Source of the DNA: Eudoraea sp.
Lineage (GTDB): Bacteria; Bacteroidota; Bacteroidia; Flavobacteriales; Flavobacteriaceae
NCBI GenBank assembly: GCA_013041785.1
Contig: JABDRK010000416.1
Span: 1 to 9,738, forward strand
Length of the DNA stretch: 9,738 nucleotides
Direction of reading: 5' to 3'
Part shown: piece by piece, positions 5,955 to 9,738 of the stretch
How positions within the stretch are numbered: position 1 is the stretch's first letter
How the letters are laid out: every line of letters starts with the position of its first letter
Made by a program: the position numbers and the translations under genes
The notes under the pieces: model-generated
The model's database searches: none
The model's input: only the letters and a program-made list of their open reading frames with translations
Told to the model about the DNA's origin: nothing

Positions 5955-6389
5955 ATGAGTTTAGAAAAAATATTGTCCATTGGGGGTAAACCTGGTTTGT
6001 TTAGATTGATTACCCAAACGCGCTCAGGATTTGTTGCAGAATCCCTGCTCGACGGAAAAAAAGTAACGGTGGGCATGCGGGGTAACGTAAGCATCCTATC
6101 GGAAATAGCAGTGTATACCTTGGAAGAAGAACTGCCATTAGCTGCAGTATTCCAGAAAATCAAGGACAAGGAAAACGGTGCTAAAACGAGTATCGGGCAT
6201 AAGTCCAGTAAACTGGATCTGGAGGAATATTTCTTTGAAGTACTCCCAAACTACGATGAAGACCGGGTATACCCAAGCGATATCAAAAAGGTTATCCAGT
6301 GGTACAATATCCTACACGACAATGGGATCAACGATTTCTCCTCAGACAAAGAGCCCGAGGAACCGGTTGCTTCCGAGGAAGAGGAATAA
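5955..6389 (+). CDS. DUF5606 family protein of unknown function
   Basis: A 144-residue cytoplasmic protein matching, by recall, the DUF5606 family of Bacteroidota, often found next to def. No enzymatic motif is visible. The N-terminal part (SLEKILSIGGKPGLFRLITQTRSGFVAESLLDGKK, about 2-36, then VTVGMRGNVSILSEIAVYT) looks like a small beta-rich domain. A charged helical middle follows, with EDRVYPSDIKKVIQWYNILHDNGINDF at about 106-132, and then a very acidic tail ending in EEEE. There is no signal peptide or membrane segment. The start is well supported by AAAGG about 5 bases before the ATG. It stops 9 bases from the converging GH20 gene, leaving no room for an intergenic terminator. The genomic link with deformylase suggests a housekeeping role near translation, but that is inference only. 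Confidence 0.82.
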   Translation: MSLEKILSIGGKPGLFRLITQTRSGFVAESLLDGKKVTVGMRGNVSILSEIAVYTLEEELPLAAVFQKIKDKENGAKTSIGHKSSKLDLEEYFFEVLPNYDEDRVYPSDIKKVIQWYNILHDNGINDFSSDKEPEEPVASEEEE

Positions 6390-6398
6390 GCCCTTTAA

Positions 6399-8015
6399 TC
6401 AGTCCTTTTTTATATCCTTATAAGAATATTTGCTTTTGGCCCAATCAATACGAGGTGATGGATAGTATTTAACATCCATCCGATCCAGGAAGGGGGCCTG
6501 ATTGGCCAGGCGCACTTTGAATTTTTCCCAATCCCGATTGTTTTCAGTTGTCCAGCTTAATTCGGAGTACCCAATCATTCTGGGAAAGGCCAGGTATTCC
6601 AATTCATCAATATTGCTAATGGTCTCCGACCAAAGCGGGGCTTCTATTCCCAAAATACGATCTCGCGGTACGCCGCTATAGGTTTCGGGGGTCCAGACAT
6701 AGGCCGTATCCACCGGGATATAAGCTGCCCAATGCAGCCCGTATTCCGATAGGGTATCGTATTGCATATCCAGGTAGGTTTTATTTGCAGGGGAAAGCAG
6801 TACTTGCATTCCTTTTGCATTAGCTTTCTCCACATTTTCCTTGCTTGCCCAGAAATGCGCAATTGAAGTACTATCCAAATCGGCTGTGGCAACTTCATCC
6901 CAGCCTATCATCCGCTTCCCGTACTTTTGGACAATTTTCTCTACCCGGGATACAAAATACCGGTAATCTTCCTTTTTAGTGACATGGCTTTCATCTCCTC
7001 CAATATGGAAATAAGGGCCAGGGGTAATGGCCGAGATTTCACGGACAACATCATCAATAAACTGATAGACCGTGTCTTTGCGGGTATCAAATGTGCTGAA
7101 TCCCACATGTGTCCCTTCATAGAGCCTGGCCGGTTTTTCTGCCCCGTTCAGGAATAGGTAGGAGGCCGAGGCAGCGTTGGTATGCCCGGGCATGTCTACT
7201 TCCGGAACAATTGTCATATACTGTTCTGCTGCATAGGCGACGATGTCTTTATAATCTTCCTGGGTAAAAAACCCACCAGATTCGCCCCCTACTTCCGTAC
7301 TGCCTCCAATCTCTGTTAATTTAGGCCATGATTCTATTTCTATGCGCCACCCCTGATCGTCTGTAAGGTGTAGATGCAAAAAATTGATTTTGTAATAGGC
7401 GAGTAAGTCAATGTATTTCTTGACGTCTTCCACGGAAAAGAAATGTCGCGCCACATCCAGCATGGATCCCCTGTACTCAAAATTGGGTCGGTCAAGGATC
7501 TTCCCGGCAGGAATCCGCCAGATTGGAAATTCGGCCAGGGTATCTATTGGGGTGTCCGGGATAATTTGCCTTATTGTCTGTATCCCCCGAAAGGCACCTT
7601 CTGCGGTACGCGCACTTAATACAAGGGTGTCCCGTCCGATACTAATTTCATAAGCTTCATTTCCGGAAACTTCCAGATCCTCTTTTTGAACCAGGTGAAT
7701 GCTGCGGTCCAGCCTTTGGGTCCCGCCGTCATTGACCATCAGAGATAAACCAGTCTTCCCGTTTATGCGATTGGCCAGATACACCCCCACTTCTTCAAAA
7801 GCCTCATCCTCAGCGGTTGTAAAAATGCCGGTGTACTGATCCAGGGCAAAGCCACCCTGCCCAGCCTTGACGGATAGGGGGTAGGGGATCAGGTTTTCCT
7901 GTACAAGGTCGGTTTCACCCAAATCGTAAACAGGGATTTGCCTTTCCTGGCAGGAAGTGAAAACAATCAAAATGACAAGAACAGCAGTTACTTTTAGGAA
8001 GAAAGGTGATTTCAT
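6399..8015 (-). CDS. Lipoprotein beta-N-acetylhexosaminidase, GH20
   Basis: Exo-enzyme removing terminal beta-linked GlcNAc or GalNAc from glycans or chito-oligosaccharides by substrate-assisted catalysis. The 538-residue protein begins with a lipoprotein signal: a hydrophobic run then VFTSC with the lipid-carrying cysteine at 22, so it is anchored in an outer or periplasmic membrane leaflet. A GH20b-type N-terminal domain spans roughly 40-170. The (beta/alpha)8 barrel follows with FEYRGSMLDVARHF at 179-192, NFLHLHLTDDQGWRIEI at 211-227, VPEVDMPGHTNAA at 270-282, and the catalytic D341-E342 pair in HIGGDE. The late SELSWTTENNRDW segment supplies the conserved substrate-site tryptophan. The gene is intact and complete. 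It is last in a three-gene operon, 10 bases after the SGNH hydrolase gene. Chitobiase or general hexosaminidase specificity cannot be told apart from sequence. Confidence 0.95.
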   Translation of the reverse strand: MKSPFFLKVTAVLVILIVFTSCQERQIPVYDLGETDLVQENLIPYPLSVKAGQGGFALDQYTGIFTTAEDEAFEEVGVYLANRINGKTGLSLMVNDGGTQRLDRSIHLVQKEDLEVSGNEAYEISIGRDTLVLSARTAEGAFRGIQTIRQIIPDTPIDTLAEFPIWRIPAGKILDRPNFEYRGSMLDVARHFFSVEDVKKYIDLLAYYKINFLHLHLTDDQGWRIEIESWPKLTEIGGSTEVGGESGGFFTQEDYKDIVAYAAEQYMTIVPEVDMPGHTNAASASYLFLNGAEKPARLYEGTHVGFSTFDTRKDTVYQFIDDVVREISAITPGPYFHIGGDESHVTKKEDYRYFVSRVEKIVQKYGKRMIGWDEVATADLDSTSIAHFWASKENVEKANAKGMQVLLSPANKTYLDMQYDTLSEYGLHWAAYIPVDTAYVWTPETYSGVPRDRILGIEAPLWSETISNIDELEYLAFPRMIGYSELSWTTENNRDWEKFKVRLANQAPFLDRMDVKYYPSPRIDWAKSKYSYKDIKKD

Positions 8016-8025
8016 AGGATACTGT

Positions 8026-8682
8026 TTATTTTACAAAGGGGTCGAGCACCTGCTTCCAGATATCATACCCTTTTTGGTTCATATGGAGACCATCTTCAAT
8101 GAAAAGGTCTTTATTTATTTTTTCCCCTTTGAGCATAACGGACCAGACATCCGCAAAAGCCAGGGAAGGGTGCTTGCTCGCCATGCGTTCAATTTTCCGG
8201 TTAAACCTTTTAAACTTCCGTCTCAAGTGCCAACGGCTTAAACTTGGTTTGGCAGCGATAAGTACTACTTCGGTTCTGGGATTTTCCATCCAGATCTTTT
8301 CCAGAATGCTTTGTAAGTCCTTGATAATCTTTCGGGGCCTCTTTCGCTCTGCAAGATCATTATCCCCTTCGTATATAAAGACTTTCAGTGGATCAAACCG
8401 CAGGATCAATTCATCGGAATAAGCCAGCAAATCCGAAGCATGGGATCCGCCGAACCCGGAATTGACCACCTGATAATCGGGGTAGACTTTTTGCAAATCC
8501 TCCCAGGTACGTATACTGGAACTTCCGGTAAACACGATAGTGGCTTTGCTCTTATCATAAAGGGAGTCATATCGTGTAGTTATATCTGCTATCTCCTCCT
8601 GAAAGCGCGCGGGATCCTGGGACCACGAACTGCTTGAAATAAATAAAAGAAGCAAAATAAGCAAAGTGCCAGCCTTTACCAT
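8026..8682 (-). CDS. Exported SGNH/GDSL-family hydrolase
   Basis: Probable esterase or deacetylase acting outside the cytoplasm. The 218 residues start with a signal peptide (MVKAGTLLILLLLFISSSSWSQ; likely cleavage after S21). The four SGNH blocks can be placed: FTGSSSIR at 51-58 with nucleophile S55, NSGFGGSHASDLL at 74-86, YEGDND at 104-109 supplying the oxyanion Asn, and EDGLHMNQKGY at 196-206 with D197 and H200. The first block reads GSSS instead of GDS, a variant common in the Lipase_GDSL_2 branch. A basic stretch (RWHLRRKFKRFNRKIER, about 150-166) is notable. It lies 3 bases after the alpha/beta-hydrolase gene and 10 before the GH20 gene, so a role in stripping acetyl groups from a HexNAc-containing glycan is a reasonable guess. 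Lysophospholipase activity is the main alternative. Confidence 0.87.
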   Translation of the reverse strand: MVKAGTLLILLLLFISSSSWSQDPARFQEEIADITTRYDSLYDKSKATIVFTGSSSIRTWEDLQKVYPDYQVVNSGFGGSHASDLLAYSDELILRFDPLKVFIYEGDNDLAERKRPRKIIKDLQSILEKIWMENPRTEVVLIAAKPSLSRWHLRRKFKRFNRKIERMASKHPSLAFADVWSVMLKGEKINKDLFIEDGLHMNQKGYDIWKQVLDPFVK

Positions 8683-8685
8683 GGA

Positions 8686-9561
8686 TTAATTTGTTGTTGG
8701 GGTATTCACCAATTTTTCCGCTACCGCCCATTCATATACCCGGGCCAGCCAGGTGTCAGAGGGAAGATTTTGCTTGCGCATACCGAAGCCATGTCCGCCC
8801 TTAGCATACATGTGTAATTCTGTAGGATTACCTTCGTCCTGCCAGGCCGTGTAAAGTTGCACACTTTCCGGCGCAAGAAGCAGGGGATCATCAGAGGCAC
8901 ATACAACGGCCATAGGTAATAGCTCCTCGGGCACCTCATACTCACCCAACACAGTCATCCAGGGGTATACCGGAACCAGAAAGTTTGGCATATTATCAGC
9001 ATTTGCGTTAAAAGCGACGCCCATGGTAACTGCGCCTCCTGCAGAAAAGCCCATAAAACCAATTTTATCCGGTTCAACACCCAGCGTTTTTGCATTTTTC
9101 CTTACATGGGCAACGGCATTTAATCCATCTTCAATGGACAGCGGTAAAATCGGAGCTATTTTTTCATAAATCTCATTGCCAACTACAGAGACTTCTTTTA
9201 CCCCATCCTCTCCGGTTGGCACCAGTCGGTATTTCAGTACAAAAGCAGTGATCCCCTTTTGGTTAAGCCATCGGGCAACGTCCTTACCCTCACTATTAAT
9301 GCTCAGGGCGTAAAGTCCGCCACCAGGCGCTATAATGATTCCGGTGCCATTAGGTTCAACCCCTGTCGGACGAAAAACTTCCATGGCAGGTTTGGCCACG
9401 TTGGTAATCACCTGGGTCATCCAAATGGGGGAGTAATATTCCCGTTCAGCTACATCCCAGCTTATATTATCGGGATTGTTGTTGGGCAGGTCGATAATTT
9501 CCTGAGCTTTTCCAGTGTAAATGACGCTGGCAATCAAGGCCAACAGGACAAAATTTTTCAT
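8686..9561 (-). CDS. Exported alpha/beta-hydrolase, carbohydrate-esterase-like
   Basis: A 291-residue serine hydrolase with a signal peptide (MKNFVLLALIASVIYTGKAQ, likely cut after A19), therefore periplasmic or secreted. It follows the layout of acetyl-xylan-esterase/BD-FAE-type enzymes: IIIAPGGGLYAL at about 75-86 forms the oxyanion hole (PGGG in place of HGGG), GFMGFSAGG at 168-176 carries nucleophile S173, CASDDPLL at 221-228 the acid, and KGGHGFG at 254-260 the catalytic H257. Polysaccharide-utilisation loci often carry such esterases to remove acetyl or feruloyl groups. It is first in the operon with the SGNH hydrolase and GH20 hexosaminidase, supporting a glycan-trimming job. The ATG at 9561 is clear from the signal peptide. 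Substrate is not predictable; a peptidase of the DPP/acyl-peptidase type is less likely at this length. Confidence 0.88.
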   Translation of the reverse strand: MKNFVLLALIASVIYTGKAQEIIDLPNNNPDNISWDVAEREYYSPIWMTQVITNVAKPAMEVFRPTGVEPNGTGIIIAPGGGLYALSINSEGKDVARWLNQKGITAFVLKYRLVPTGEDGVKEVSVVGNEIYEKIAPILPLSIEDGLNAVAHVRKNAKTLGVEPDKIGFMGFSAGGAVTMGVAFNANADNMPNFLVPVYPWMTVLGEYEVPEELLPMAVVCASDDPLLLAPESVQLYTAWQDEGNPTELHMYAKGGHGFGMRKQNLPSDTWLARVYEWAVAEKLVNTPTTN

Positions 9562-9738
9562 AGGGAAGTGGTGCTATTGCTATTGCATCTTAATATTACG
9601 GAAAGGAAGTTAATCCATTATCGCCTCGCACACAAATTGTATCAGAATATTTACAGGCAACCAACACCATAAAGTGACTGAATACCTTGCTTGAATTCTT
9701 AAAAATAATGTTACATTTAAACCTTATAAGCTATACTG
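9562..9738. other. Leader and upstream region of the esterase-hexosaminidase operon, running to the right edge
   Basis: 177 AT-rich bases without a convincing gene on either strand. On the minus strand there is a promoter-like arrangement, listed separately, which would give a leader of about 65 bases. A short open stretch on plus from the ATG at 9708 (MLHLNLISYT...) runs off the window and cannot be judged. The upstream neighbour of the operon is not visible. Confidence 0.5.
9633..9664 (-). promoter_or_regulatory. Possible promoter of the esterase-SGNH-GH20 operon
   Basis: On the minus strand a TTG at 9664-9662 is followed after 20 bases by TACAATTTG (9641-9633), which is TAnnTTTG with one extra base in the gap. 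The spacing to the TTG fits the Flavobacterium pattern, but the inserted base makes this a weak match, and no better site is seen in the visible upstream region. Confidence 0.3.

Noticed and set aside
6387..6420. Bidirectional terminator between DUF5606 and GH20 genes
   Set aside because: The 9-base gap and flanking ends show a T-run but no stem of useful length, so I cannot support a terminator.
8174..8240. Basic Arg/Lys-rich stretch in the SGNH hydrolase as a possible nucleic-acid-binding insert
   Set aside because: The protein is exported and the stretch fits a helix between SGNH blocks III and V; no evidence for nucleic-acid binding.
9572..9586. Short tandem GCTATT repeat before the esterase gene
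   Set aside because: Only two full units; too short to suggest slippage-based phase variation.
9259..9672. 137-codon open frame on plus, mostly opposite the alpha/beta-hydrolase gene
   Set aside because: It is antisense to the signal peptide and oxyanion region of a clear exported esterase and has no recognisable motif.
1..9738. Mobile elements, CRISPR arrays, tRNA/rRNA genes, toxin-antitoxin pairs, phase-variable inversions
   Set aside because: I looked on both strands and found no transposase or recombinase genes, no direct-repeat arrays, no tRNA-like cloverleaf and no long inverted repeats. The genes are contiguous and intact.

Overview
The window reads as ordinary chromosome of a marine-type Flavobacteriaceae bacterium (Bacteroidota). 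Four upstream sites match the Bacteroidota -7 promoter element TAnnTTTG exactly. Proteins typical of the phylum are present: a DUF5606 protein, a YqgF/RuvX-deformylase pair, and a short TsaC/YrdC protein. Shine-Dalgarno sequences are mostly weak. Coding density is very high, no stretch over 300 bases lacks a gene, and every gene inside the window looks intact.

Left block (1-2237, all minus strand): a TupA-like ATP-grasp protein of surface-polysaccharide type is followed after 22 bases by an L-threonylcarbamoyladenylate synthase (t6A tRNA modification). One base further on comes the CCA-adding tRNA nucleotidyltransferase, which runs off the left edge. A glycan gene therefore appears to lead a tRNA-maturation operon. 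Divergent from it (2291-3109, plus) is a GT2 glycosyltransferase with a galactosyltransferase-like C-terminus. It runs tail to tail, with a 19-base overlap, into a second GT2 enzyme of the WaaE/KdtX type (3091-3888, minus). These three genes form a small surface-glycan cluster between housekeeping genes.

Middle block (3981-6389): dapD (lysine/diaminopimelate pathway) on minus is divergent from a plus-strand series of ruvX (YqgF), def (peptide deformylase, overlapping the ruvX stop by one base) and a DUF5606 gene. Several annotation-relevant start codons are decided by promoter positions. The longest dapD frame begins at a TTG inside its own -7 element, so the ATG at 4793 is preferred. The same problem affects the TupA-like gene.

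Right block (6399-9561, all minus): a compact three-gene operon of exported enzymes encodes an alpha/beta-hydrolase esterase, an SGNH/GDSL hydrolase and a lipoprotein GH20 beta-N-acetylhexosaminidase, with gaps of 3 and 10 bases. Together they look suited to de-esterifying a glycan and releasing terminal N-acetylhexosamine. The final 177 bases hold the presumed leader and promoter region of this operon.

I found no mobile element, CRISPR array, tRNA or rRNA gene, and no clear new system. The more interesting points are the back-to-back promoters between two glycan genes, a divergent glycine-rich loop in the TupA-like protein, the glycan/tRNA operon arrangement, and the esterase-esterase-hexosaminidase operon.
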